Shown here: positions 46,618-56,810 of the stretch, piece by piece | How positions within the stretch are numbered: position 1 is the stretch's first letter | How the letters are laid out: the number at the start of each line of letters is the position of its first letter | Source: Lantana camara | Lineage: Eukaryota > Streptophyta > Magnoliopsida > Lamiales > Verbenaceae | Assembly (NCBI GenBank): GCA_037501455.1 | Contig: CM074857.1 | Coordinates: 127,769,501-127,833,500, forward strand | Direction of reading: 5' to 3' | Length of the DNA stretch: 64,000 nucleotides | Made by a program: the position numbers and the translations under genes | The notes under the pieces: generated by a model | What the model saw: only the letters and a program-made list of their open reading frames with translations | What the model was told of the DNA's origin: nothing | The model's database searches: none

Positions 46618-46842
46618 CACTGGCGGAGCCACATGTATTTGAGGGGTACAATTGACCCCCTCAAATTCCCTTTTTTTTTTTTTTTTAATTTATTATATAG
46701 ATATATGGATTTATGTAGTAATTTTAATGAGTTTTTTTATTACTGACCCCCCTCACTAAAGTTAAAATTAATACTAGTAAGGGTCAATATAGTATTATAA
46801 TTTGGTCGACCCCCCTCAATAAAATTTATGGCTCTGCCACTG
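46618..46842. mobile_element. hAT-like MITE, 225 bp
   Basis: Terminal inverted repeats CACTGGCGGAGCCA and (complement of the right end) CAGTGGCAGAGCCA, a sequence typical of hAT MITEs, with no coding capacity. The right flank is TATGAGAC; the left flank is TACAAGAC, of which only AGAC lies outside the LARD LTR. It sits in an LRR exon copy: the paralogous place near 51,946 reads TATGAAACCATATAAAG without it. Confidence 0.8.
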
Positions 46843-46881
46843 TATGAGACCATATAAAGAATTGGACTTGGGATAGTTCAC
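46843..46881 (-). pseudogene. Remnant of a duplicated LRR exon
   Basis: CATATAAAGAATTG and the splice acceptor region (CTATTGTAG before GTGAAC) match the exon at 51,830-52,023, but most of the exon is deleted in between. It is the host site of the MITE. Confidence 0.6.
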
Positions 46882-47049
46882 CTACAATAGTTTATGAAGA
46901 CTGATAGCATTAAACAAATATTTGGATTTTATGCATGACATTCATTTTAATTGCCTCTTAATCAATGAATGAAAATCCATGCCGTAGAACATTGGAGCAT
47001 CGGATCACAAAACTTAAGTTTTATATATTTGTTGTGCTAACAATTCAAC

Positions 47050-47300
47050 AAGGAAATTTGAAAATCAACTTTGTACCTAGGGATGTAAACGAGATGAGTT
47101 CGTTCGCGAGCCTAACGAGTCGAACCAATAAAAGTTTGGGTTTAAATTCGGGATAGTTGAACTCGAACCGAACTTTGGCTCGATTCGTGATTTCAAAGAA
47201 CTGTACTCGAACCCATTATTTTTAAAATTTTGAAAATCCTAACATTTTAATAAAAAAATAATATTTATTATATATAATATTATTAATATCCACCAATGAT
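47050..47300. repeat. Dispersed repeat shared with 25,437-25,680
   Basis: Begins near ACTTTGTACCTAGGGATG and includes GATGTAAACGAG and CGAGCCTAACGAG, followed by an AT-rich tract. It has about 85-90% identity to the copy near 25,450. It could be an old MITE or part of the duplicated LRR intron; I cannot define its ends. Confidence 0.5.
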
Positions 47301-47342
47301 ACTGTCACGGCGGTAGATATTGTCAATATATATCCCTATTTG

Positions 47343-48421
47343 TAGGGCTGTCAATGGATCGGATTTTAATCCGAATCCGGTCCGAATCCGATCCGAATTT
47401 TAGCATATTCGTCCGATAAAAATGTCCGATGGATCATATCCGATTATAAATATTCGAAATCCGAAATAAATGGATAGAATATGGAATTAAGGAATCTGAT
47501 CCATTAAGAATCCGAATCCGATTATATATATAATATTTAATTAAATAAATTATTTATTAGTACATAATACTAAGTAAAATGATTAAAATTAGATTTTTTA
47601 CATATTTATCACTTTAAATAATAACAAATTTTGAATTATTTACACTAAAACTATTAAAAAAATTTATTAATAAGTTTAAATTAACCTATCTTAAGTAAAT
47701 ATTAACAAAATCATCAAATAATCTATTAAATAACTATTGTTTATTAAATATTATCTAATTATATTTATTTTTTTATATTAAATTTATTATTTAAAAAATT
47801 AAATTTTATTATTAATCGGGTCGGATCTTTTATCGGATCTGATCCGACCCGATTATACCCTACTACTAGTGGGTGCCTCCGGTTCGAGACGGAACTGTTT
47901 AAGAAAAAGAAACTCCTCCGCAAAGGGCGGAGAGAATTGAGTTGGTCATTGCTTCGGGTCTAATCTCTAAGATTGATTCTGCTTTCCCGTCGATTTCAGT
48001 TCTTGAGACTTCTGGAACCCGACGACCCATCGTTCGTACCCGGCCACGGCTCTCACAAAGCGTGGGAAAGAATGCAAGAAGTGTATGATACAACAGGTAA
48101 CCTTAAGGAGTGGCGGCAAACCTCTTGATTGATCAACGTGAGTGAACTGTGCTTAGACGCTTCGTAAAACCGCACCGATCTACGAGAGGAGCTGATAGAT
48201 GAGTAGGCTTCCCCTTTCGATTCACGGAATGTGATCTGGGACACGATGGGAGTTTGCGTGCCTCGGTAGGAAAGAGATCACCGGAGTATAGCACATGGAT
48301 TTAAAATAAATGAATCCGAATCCTATAGGACTCGGATTCGGATCCGGTTATCGGATTATCTTATCGGATTCGGATCCGGAATCTCTTGATCCGGTCCGGA
48401 TCCGACCTGTTGACAGCCCTA
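47343..48421. mobile_element. Non-autonomous hAT-type element, 1,079 bp, with foreign core
   Basis: Ends TAGGGCTGTCAATGGATCGG and (complement of the right end) TAGGGCTGTCAACAGGTCGG form inverted repeats, flanked by a perfect 8-bp duplication CCTATTTG (47,335-47,342 and 48,422-48,429), the hAT signature. Subterminal regions are filled with CGGATCCGAAT-type repeats pointing inwards from both ends. No transposase is present. The core (about 47,866-48,290) is different in composition. Confidence 0.88.
47866..48290. other. Compositionally foreign core of the hAT element
   Basis: About 425 bp of near 50% G+C between AT-rich and CGGAT-repeat arms. It has no stop-free frame of protein type, contains a CTCCGC/GCGGAG hairpin near 47,913, and its texture resembles non-coding plant mitochondrial DNA. 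The organellar origin is an inference from appearance only. Confidence 0.4.
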
Positions 48422-48459
48422 CCTATTTGTACCAAATATATATCTTAGAAGATCCACCA

Positions 48460-49290
48460 ATGATATTATCACGACGTTAGATATTATCAGTTTTGAATTT
48501 TGCCAATAAAACTTAAATCATCCACAAGATACTCTATTTTGGGTCAGGTCTTAAAAGCCAATGTCAGCCCAATGAGGCCCAAATAAATAGGCCCATCATT
48601 GGAGAAACCTAAGCCATAAAACCGGCCTGTGGAATCCATGGTTATTGGGCTAAAGAGTTCTACTTCTTCCAATTATTTAACTTAACAAGTAACAACCCAA
48701 TCACATTTTCCCCTCCAACTAGTTTTATTTAGAATACATAAAATTTATATTTTTATTAGTTTTTTATAATTTGAAAATTTTTAAAAGTTAGTATAGAATA
48801 TAATAGAGTTATAGTTATTGAAAGCAAGAATCTCGTGCCGAAGGCAATTGGCCCATAAATCACATGCCGTGACAAGTCTTTTGATGCTAACAATTAAAGC
48901 ATTTGTGAATTGTGATTAAAGTGTGTCGTTTAGCAACATTAGTTCTATTTTTCCTTTTTCGATTTTTAATCTTTCATTCATTCAGAACGAATCATTTTCT
49001 GGATACGAAGTCATTCAAGGTTGAAGGGAGAATACCAGAAAATTCATTTTCATCAAGGGCTATTGTCTTCAAGGTTGATATATTGAATAGGGAGGATGGT
49101 ATGTGGCCATATAATGCATTGTTGTCGAGAGATAGTATCTCCAGGTCAGATATATTCGCAAACTCTTGTGGCATTTTATCTGCAATAGTATATGAGATTG
49201 ATATAGTATTAAGCCAAACATATTGCCTCTTAATCAATGAATGAAAATCAATGCATTAGAACATCGACGTGTGGAAAATATGTTCCCTCT
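48460..49290 (-). repeat. LRR exon module duplication, copy A
   Basis: Matches 50,230-51,050 closely: TTATCAGTTTTGAATTTTG, the GGCCCAAATAAATAGGCCCAT tract, the GCATTTGTGA tract and the LRR exon. The offset is 1,767 bp. The two copies flank another LRR exon module (49,823-50,240). Confidence 0.75.
48998..49179 (-). pseudogene. Duplicated LRR exon, copy A
   Basis: After an acceptor (ACTATTGCAG) the frame encodes DKMPQEFANISDLEILSLDN, HIPSSLFNISTLKTIALDEN and EFSGILPSTLNDF. A 22-bp deletion relative to the copy at 51,830 shifts the end, and no LRR exon follows in frame. Confidence 0.7.
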
Positions 49291-49822
49291 GTTTCGTTGG
49301 TTCAATTAAAGTATTAAAAGTGAGTCGAGCCTTAAAAAAAAATACAAGCCTAAATTAAATTTTGTTGCTTTACGAGGTTGAAGAAGAAAAGAATCCAGTT
49401 ATAAGAAGTGAAATAATTAGAGTTATTTATATCATACCCCCTGTGTTAGCTGAAATGGGCCAAAAAAATCCTATATTACAAAATTAACATAAAAAATTCC
49501 TTGTTTTAAATATATTTGTACACTGCCCCCTTTAGATTTCGCCTCATTCTTTTTTAAATTTCGGCTCACGAATCCTAACATTTTAATTAAAAAAATATTT
49601 ATTATATATAATATTATTAATATCCACCAATAATAGAGAACAAATGAGAAATTAGAAAAAAAAAAAGAAGAAGAAAACAAAGAAAATTAATAATAATCTT
49701 CCAACCGTAATCTTGTTGTAAATACGGATTTAAGACCCGATAACAGTTATGGAGAACCATGAACATTCAAGAATGACATTTTTAATTTCAAAAATAAATT
49801 ATGATATATAAGTTAAACATAC

Positions 49823-50240
49823 CTGTTAAATTGTTATTATTAAGGTATAAAAATCTCAAAGAAGCAAGGTTTTCAACATACTCTGGTATACAAGTCAAAC
49901 ATACCTGTTAAATTTTGAGTGTTCTTACAATTTTTATGTCGGAATTAAAAAAATAAAAAAGAAGAAAGTTCGAACGAGACAAAGAAGGAAAACAAACCTG
50001 GTGCATGAAGTTAAATTTTCTTTAGTGTTGATTTATAATTAATTCCCAATAAATTGTTTTACGATAAGCAAAAATTATGTTGATTTTTCAAATGGAAAGC
50101 CATCATACCGGTGAAGTAGTTTTTATAAAGATACAACCTCATAAGCACGCTCAAATTTCCAATTTCACTTGGGATGTGGCCATTGAGATGGTTGTTGGAC
50201 AATGATAGGAATTCAAGATTACTGCACTTGTATATATTAT
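49823..50240 (-). pseudogene. Duplicated LRR exon remnants between copies A and B
   Basis: 49,823-49,893 encodes PEYVENLASLRFLYLNNNNL and TG before a donor GTATGTTT. 50,109-50,240 encodes NIYKCSNLEFLSLSNNHLNG and SEIGNLSVLMRLYLYKNYFT before a donor, but its 5' part is lost where the sequence changes to TTATCAGTTTTGAA. They correspond to the exons near 25,871 and 24,861. Confidence 0.7.
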
Positions 50241-51050
50241 CAGTTTTGAATTTTGTCAATAAAATTTAAACCATCTACAAGATACTCTATTCTGAGTCAG
50301 GCCATAAAAGCCAATGTCAGCCCAATTAGGCCCAAATAAATAGGCCCATCGTTGGAGAAACCTAAGTTAAGCCATAAAACCGGCCCATGGTTATTGGGCT
50401 AAAGAGTTCTACTTCTTCCAATTATTTAACTTAACAAGTAACAACCCAATCATATTCTCCCCTCCAACTAGTTTTATTTATAATACATAATATTTATTGT
50501 ATACATAAAATTTATATTTTTATTAGTTTTTTATAATTTTAAAAATTTTAAAAGCTAGTATAGACTATAGAATATAATAGAGTTATAATTATTGAAAACA
50601 AGAATCACGGGCCGAAGGCAATTGGCCCATAAATCACATGCCGTGACAAGTCTTTTAATGCTAACAATTAAAGCATTTGTGATTAAAGTGTGTCGTTTAG
50701 CAACATTAGTTGTATTTTTCCATTTTTGATTTTTAATCTTTCATTCATTCAGAAGGAATCATTTTCTGAATACAAAGTCATTCAAGGTTGAACGGAGAGT
50801 ACCAGAAAATTCATTTTCTTCAAGGGATATTTCCTTCAAGGTTGATATATTGAATAGGGAGGATGGTATGGGGCCATATAATGCATTGTTGTTGAGATAT
50901 AGTATCTCTAGGTCAGATATATTCGCAAGCTCTTGTGGCATTTCACCTGCAATAGTATATGAGATTGATATAGTATTAAGGCAAACATATTGCCTCTTAA
51001 TCAATGAATGAAAATCAATGCATTAGAACATCAGAGTGTGGAAAAATATG
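50230..51050 (-). repeat. LRR exon module duplication, copy B
   Basis: Second copy of the module described at 48,460-49,290, with small indels. Confidence 0.75.
50775..50946 (-). pseudogene. Duplicated LRR exon, copy B
   Basis: After an acceptor (ACTATTGCAG) it encodes GEMPQELANISDLEILYLNN, PIPSSLFNISTLKEISLEEN and EFSGTLRSTLNDF. Same 22-bp deletion as copy A, so that deletion predates the A/B duplication. Confidence 0.7.
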
Positions 51051-51194
51051 TTCCCTCTGTTTCTTTGGTTCAATTAAAGTATTAAAAGTGAGTCGGGCGA
51101 AAAAAACAAAAATACAAGCCTAAATTAAAATTTGTTGCTTGAAGAAGAAAAGAATCCAGTTATAAGAAGTGAAATAACTATAGAGTTATTTATA

Positions 51195-51740
51195 CCATAT
51201 CCCTGTGTTAGGTGAAATGGGCCAAAAAAAAAACCCTATGTTGCAAAAATTAACATAAAAAAACCCTGTGTTTTAAATATATTTGTACACTGCCCCCTTT
51301 AGATGATATTATTATAATTTAAATATAATATCTCCATTTTACCCTTACAAATTAAACGTAAGTTCCGAGTTTCACTTTCCAATGTCTATTGTTTATTTAT
51401 TGGTGCCATTTTTTTTATTTATTTATAGGGTTCTTCATGCAATTATTATTTTATAAAGGGGTCTTGGTGCATATAAAAAAGTATTGAACAATACAAAGAG
51501 ATATGAGATGTACATCAGAATATAAAAGAGTAAATTAGTCATCTCGCGTCCAATAAATAGAGAAAATTATTGTTTTAGTCGAGCTAAAAGCGTGTGTTGA
51601 ACACTAGAAAATTTTGGGGTTTGCTATGCAAATATTTTGAAAACACAGGGTTTCATATGTCAATTTTCATATCACAAGGTTTTTTGTGTTAATTAGGATT
51701 AACACATGGGTGAAATATGTAAAAAATCCAATAATTATAT
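51195..51740. repeat. AT-rich inverted-repeat region, possible MITE
   Basis: The left part (CCCTGTGTTAGGTGAAATGGGCC, AACCCTATGTTG, ATTAACATAAAAAAACCCTG) has loosely complementary partners on the right (AACACATGGGTGAAATATG, AAGGTTTTTTGTGTTAAT). A truncated relative of its left part lies at 49,430-49,545. Exact ends and target duplication were not found. Confidence 0.35.
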
Positions 51741-51829
51741 ATATTTTTGTGTGACTTTGGGATTATTTGATTAATATTTGGTCATTGTGTAATTTTGGAA
51801 TCGATGCATCATGCATGTTAATGAATACA

Positions 51830-52023
51830 AAGTCATTCAAGATTGAAAAGTGAAAGTCCAACATTTGAAGGAAGAGTACCAGAAAATTCATTTTTTCCAA
51901 GATCTATTTGCTTCAAGGTTGATATATTGAATAGGGAGGATGATATGAAACCATATAAAGAATTGACTCCTAGATATAGTTTCTCCAGGTAAGATATATT
52001 CGCGAGCTCTTGCGGCAATTCAC
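51830..52023 (-). pseudogene. LRR-RLK exon 2
   Basis: The acceptor (CTATTACAG) joins GT to the final G of exon 1, giving NNFTG-ELPQELANISYLEKLY, then VNSLYGFISSSLFNISTLKQ, IDLGKNEFSGTLPSNVGLSL and FNLE followed by TGA. The stop falls where related genes continue with another LRR, so this exon is already defective. Confidence 0.75.
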
Positions 52024-52134
52024 CTGTAATAGTATATGAAGACAGATAGTATTAAACAAACATTTGAATTTTATGCATCAATTTTGGTTTCAATATTATT
52101 TTGATTGAACAATACACGACCGATCCGATCATAC

Positions 52135-52761
52135 CTGTGAAATTATTGTAGGATAAACGTATATCTTTAAACTCTGTGCACTTGTATATATTTTGAGGAA
52201 TTGACCCTGATAGTTGATTCCCTGAGAGATACAACAATTCTAATTTTGGAATATAATTGCATATATCACTTGGAAGAGTACCGGATATAGATCATTAGCT
52301 CTGAGATTAATGCTTCTCATAGAAGACACGTTCAAGATGCCATACGGTATGGAACCTGTCAAGTTGTTGTACTGCAAATTTATCTCCTTCAAACGCCGCA
52401 AATTAGACAACTCGTGAGGTATGAAACCTGCGAAAAAGTTGGAACTAATGTCCAAAGATCGAAGAAATGTTAAGTTTCCAAGATGAGGAGCAATAGTTCC
52501 TCCGATGTGGAAATGAGAAAGATTCAAGGATGAAACCCTTAGATGTTTGGCACCACAAGAGACGCCAATCCAGTTACAGAATGATGTGTTAGTGGACCAA
52601 TTCTTGGCCAAAATAGCATTAGGGTCTGAAGTGATGGAATTTTTGAAGGCAAGCAATGCATCATGATCTGTGGTTAAATTAGAAAATATTGTGTTTGAGC
52701 TGAGTGAAATGCTATTCAGAAACAACAGAACAAGAGCAAAGGAAAAACAAGGATTCCCCAT
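52135..52761 (-). pseudogene. LRR-RLK exon 1: signal peptide, LRRNT and first LRRs
   Basis: ATG at 52,761. A signal peptide (MGNPCFSFALVLLFLNSISL) is followed by the LRRNT cap (TTDHDALLAFKNSITSDPNA, WSTNTSFCNWIGVSC) and LRRs (LNLSHFHIGGTIAPHLGNL, LDISSNFFAGFIPHELSNL, INLQYNNLTGSIPYGILNV). Near 52,287 two extra bases shift the frame after INLRAND; the next frame continues SGTLPSDICNYIPKLELLYL, GNQLSGSIPQNIYKC and SYNNFTG up to a donor GTATGATC. Apart from this lesion the exon is typical of LRR-XII receptors. Confidence 0.85.
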
Positions 52762-54980
52762 GAAATGTATGATAATAATGAAACTTATGTCTGTAAATAC
52801 TTGTGCATTTATAAACCTTGAAAGGAATATCTAGCAGCAAGAGTCACCATGCTAAAAGCCACTTGGTCTACGGGCAAGAAAACCCAACCCAACCGACAAT
52901 TTACGTTGGAAAATTGTATGCAAAAACAAAAGATTGACGTAATTCTAAAATTTTAAAATTTACAAAATTTTATAAAGAAGCTTGACCAAAACACTCTCTT
53001 ATGCACCACAAAAATACAATGATATTTGTGATACTTAAATCTTATTTTGTTTTTTCTAAACAAGTGTCTAGACAAGTGATCCCACTTCTATCTTATTAAT
53101 ATCTTGGTTTATGTTGGAATCTATTAGTCTTTTTATGTCCTCCTTTTTAGTCTGGGTCAATAAAGCATCTAGACACTAAGAGATTCTTGAATATTTACTA
53201 ATTCATATTTGTTGTTCCAATCATTCTTTGCAGTTTATCCATAGTCTTTTTGGACCAATAAAATCTACGTATTTTGCGCGCCAAGAGGATGACATCCTGG
53301 TAAACAATAGATGAGTGTGAAGAGACTTAATCTTGTAACCAATTTTTAATTAGTAGTTAATCTTGTAACCAATTTTTAGTAGCTTCACGAGTCAGGACTC
53401 GTTTGGGAGTTTTAAATATGTGTTTAATTAAGTATAGTTATTTAGTTTCGTTTAAAAAAAAAAAAGTATAGTTGATATTTTATATATTTCAATTACTTAA
53501 ATATTTTCCTATTATACATATAACAAATTAATTTAATTGCTCTCTAGTCTCTCCATTGTTCAAAGATGGTGTCGTTTCTTTTCTTCGAACCGTTTGAAGA
53601 ATAATAGTTCATTAATTAATAAAAGATAAAATTAAAAAAAAATCCATAGTTTTCTAATGATACCTCATATTAAAAGTTTTTTACTTTAATTGTTCTCAGT
53701 CTATTGGATTTGGGTTATGAAAATGATAAATTTAATAAAATCGCTTAACAGAAAAAAAAAAAAAAAAATGAACTTGTTTACTTTGATTGTTTATAGGCTG
53801 ATTATTTAGCAATAGCTTTTTTGACCAAAAAAAAAAAAAAAAATTTAGCAATAGCTTTTGGAAGTTGCAATATACTCCATTCTTATCAAAACTTATCAAT
53901 AAGGCCTTGCTTTATCCCATAGGCCCTAGCCCTTTTAAAGTAAACAATTTTTTATGACTTATTAAATTGTTCATCTAACTTTTTCTACAGAAGTAAACGA
54001 CTTCTATATGTATAAGTTACCATTATGTTGAAAAACTAAAACGAAGTAAGAATTAAATGAGATAAAAGAAAATTTAAAGGTTGACTATAAATTAGAAAAG
54101 TAAAGTGGCTTATGATTTGGGGAAAAAAAGAGAAACCATCTTTGCGCACGGACATAGAAAGTACATTATATAATTTATATTCGAATGCATAAAAATACAA
54201 AAATAAGTACATATATAATACATCATGCGGTTATATTTTGAAGGAGTTTAAAATACGTCCGTAGAAGGCTAAAATTTATGCTTAATGAAATTATGATAAA
54301 TCAAAATTTATATATATATTAAAATTATATTTTTTATTTTTAATTTTAAGAATTTTAATTAATAAATTCCTAAAATAACTATTCAATTAATTGATATTTT
54401 AATATAAATGTGTCAAAATTCGAATCTGGTAATCAAATCATATCTTGCCGAATGAAAGAATGTCAAATTTAATATTTTTTTATTCAAATCACATCTTGTG
54501 ATCATAGAAGATATGTATTACATAAATAATGAAAAACCAATACAATTAAATTTTTTCTATACTTCTAAATAGGAGACCACCAACAAAGGACAAACGAATT
54601 AAAGAAGAGCTCAGTAGAAAAGCAACCAGCAAGAAGAAGGAAGTCCAAAGGCTTTCACAAGTCATTTAAAGCGTGTTTTCCGGCATTCTTTATGGAAATC
54701 GACAAATCGAGACATTCAATCCGGAATCACAACATCAAACTTGTATTTCGACGTTGCTCCTCAACAAATTCAAGTTAAGTTCAAGATGATTGAAGCGAGA
54801 TTCAATGCGTTTTTCGAGGCGATTAGCGAATTGAGACGTTCGATCCGCAACAAAGGCACCAAGCCCGCGGATCTGACATTATCTTCAGGTCCACAACAAA
54901 TCAAATTCAAGGTGTTCAAAGCATGTTTTTTGGCGTTCACCAAAATCAAAACATTTAATTCATGATTAAGTCGAAAAACC
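52762..54980 (-). repeat. Duplicated LRR-RLK upstream region, copy 2
   Basis: Paralogous to 85-1,850, but longer because of extra segments near 52,880-53,080 and 53,680-53,990. Contains homopolymer A tracts and no conserved reading frame. Confidence 0.8.
52808..52815 (-). promoter_or_regulatory. TATA-like box of the LRR-RLK pseudogene
   Basis: TTTATAAA, 47 bp upstream of the ATG at 52,761, in the same position as in the left paralogue. Confidence 0.4.
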
Positions 54981-55203
54981 TATGAATTAACGTTTTAAGA
55001 GACGTTCAAGGGAGAATTGCAGCTCCAAAGTCAACGGAGGCTTTTCAAACCTTCCAAATTCCAACAAATTTTGTAGAAAGAATCAGAGGAAAAAATTAGA
55101 AATTGTACTCATTTTTCATCGGATCAGTAAAATCTTCATTTGTAATTATTTTTCTTGTTCGATTATTTAATTAACACGAAATTTGCCTTACAAATTTCAA
55201 ATT
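54566..55203 (+). repeat. Gypsy-like LTR remnant
   Basis: Ends in an AT-rich 3' part (TTGTTCGATTATTTAATTAA, GAAATTTGCCTTACAAATTTC) directly before a TGGCACGTCCAGTGGGAT motif, the arrangement at the 3' end of the 5' LTR in Tat/Athila-type gypsy elements. Its 5' boundary is not clear; the first 400 bp also occur at 1,431-1,850. Confidence 0.5.
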
Positions 55204-55206
55204 TCT

Positions 55207-55223
55207 GGCACGTCCAGTGGGAT
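55207..55223 (+). other. Gypsy-type primer-binding-like motif
   Basis: TGGCACGTCCAGTGGGA follows the LTR remnant. Very similar motifs (TGGCACGCCCAGTGGGA) mark the start of the internal region in many plant gypsy elements. Confidence 0.5.
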
Positions 55224-55500
55224 GTTTTTACCCTCATCTTTTCTTGCTCAACAAATTTGAAATATATATCAAATGACCATCAACAATATCGTCGGATTCG
55301 AGGCCGCCATATCTCGAAGTCATTTGATTTATCTTTCTCGAAGGAATTTGTAATAGGGTAGATCAGTTGATGTGCGAAGGAATTCTCGAAGTCGATGTCG
55401 GGGGGCATACATGCATACATGCTTCGAGCCAAGTATACGCGAATTCATCCATGGTCCAATTTGGCTCTGGAGATGCAGGTCGAGCTTGAGGATCCTGAGG

Positions 55501-56810
55501 TCAAAGGTCATCTTGGAAAAGGCCAACCTTGTCCTTATCATAGTTCTCGAGCATATAGCCCGTCGTCTTCACTTGAGCCAAGCAAAGGTTGAACCCTTCC
55601 TCTATATCTTTGATGCTTATGATCGACGATGCCTTCTGGAACGCCTTAGATTTCATGAATCGATAGGCACCGCATCTCTCAGACATCCCAATCACTTGCT
55701 TGAGCCCCTCTATGCACCTGTTGATGGCAAGATCAGCCCCTTTTCTCTCTCCCTCGACTTGTCCTCGACGTTTTGGCTCTGCCTCCTCTTGAATCGATCG
55801 AGAAACCCTCTTCTCAGCCACCTTCAGCTGCTTCTCGGCCTTGGACAAGTTCTTGATAGCATCCATCAGATTTTTATCGAGATCTTGTTTCTCCTTCTCC
55901 GCCGCCTTCAACTTCTTATCCTTCTCCCCAAGCTCAAGCCGCATCCGTTCAACAGCCTTCTCGAGTTGGGCCCTCGCAGCTCTGTGCATAAAAGCTCCTT
56001 CGTGCTATATGGAAGAAGTTTTAGAGCCACTACAAATTATAAAGACTGTCAGAATTATATACAGGAGCAAAACACTAAGAAACTATTTACAAGCTTTCTT
56101 AGTGAGATGCCCTTTTGTACCCCTTGCGCCTCAATCTCATCCTCGGAGAATGCCCACCTCTCTCAATGATCGACCTCTATTTGGATCGAGCTATACAAGG
56201 TCCCTATTACCTTGTAGCCCCGGGGGGCTGTGCCTACTCTTCTCGGCTGGTCGTTGCCATTGTGGCTTCCGAGGCCGCAAGGAAAATTGAAGAAGGCGGT
56301 TGTATCAGATTCCTTACGCTTCCAGGGCTCTGCATTAGCTGGTCGACGGTTGGGAGGAGGTCGCATCCGAGCACCGGCCAAAGTATTGGCCATATTCATA
56401 GGAAGAACCGCCCCTTGAGCCGGAGTCGGCGGTCTGGCCACGGCAGTTGCTGACCCAAGGGTGTCGGCAACTGGAGCTTTCTCGACGTCCTTTTGCTTCG
56501 AGGAGGACCTTTCTCCTGTTGGAGACCTGGAAGAGTGATGGTGATGGCTCTTCTTATGCTTCTTGGATTGGGGGACTTCTTCATCTGTCCCCGATTTGGC
56601 AGTCGATCCCCTCCTTTGAGGGGCTTGAGGTGTCCTCTTCTCAAGGACCACGGGGCGGCGCCGTCAATGGCTTTTCGGCCGCTTTCTTGAGCTTCTCCAT
56701 TTCTTTGCGTTGACCAACCAGTGGAGCAGCCATCAGGAGTTCTTCTGCAAAAGGTTAAAAGAAATTGATCACACACTTGTACAAAGTTGGAAAGATAAAT
56801 TTTCAAGGAA
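55501..56810 (-). pseudogene. Antisense coiled-coil reading frame in gypsy-like remnant
   Basis: Minus-strand frames appear to form a spliced or broken gene. The right part (56,651-56,163) has a basic, His/Ser-rich stretch (KKHKKSHHHHSSRS) and a Pro/Arg-rich tail, then a frame with GVQKGISL. The left part (55,989-55,501, 162 codons) is a charged coiled coil (EKAVERMRLELGEKDKKLKA, AEKQLKVAEKRVSRS) ending with GLFQDDL. Such proteins turn up as transposon-associated frames in plants, but I do not recognise a named domain. It lies opposite to the LTR remnant, as with the antisense genes of some Tat elements (inference). Function unknown. Confidence 0.4.

Larger units (their letters stand above)
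3028..52761 (-). pseudogene. LRR-XII type receptor-like kinase gene exploded by transposons
   Basis: All pieces of one membrane LRR receptor kinase lie in order on the minus strand: signal peptide, LRRNT and LRRs (52,761-52,135), more LRR exons, a large exon with LRRs, membrane segment and kinase lobes (24,637-24,016 joined to 9,362-8,631), and a last exon (8,439-8,420 joined to 3,405-3,028). The catalytic loop reads HCDIKPSN, with Cys in place of the usual Arg, which puts it with the non-RD kinases of the FLS2/EFR/Xa21 group that sense microbial patterns. Lesions seen: a 2-bp insertion near 52,287, a premature stop near 51,835, a deletion plus frameshift near 24,075, a 1-bp deletion near 9,012, and the insertion of Copia-1, Copia-2 (with Copia-3), the LARD array, a MITE and a hAT element. 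It cannot encode a full receptor. Confidence 0.88.

Noticed and set aside
47899..48244. Short minus-strand frames in the hAT core as a transposase fragment
   Set aside because: No hAT transposase motifs, and the two frames overlap out of register.
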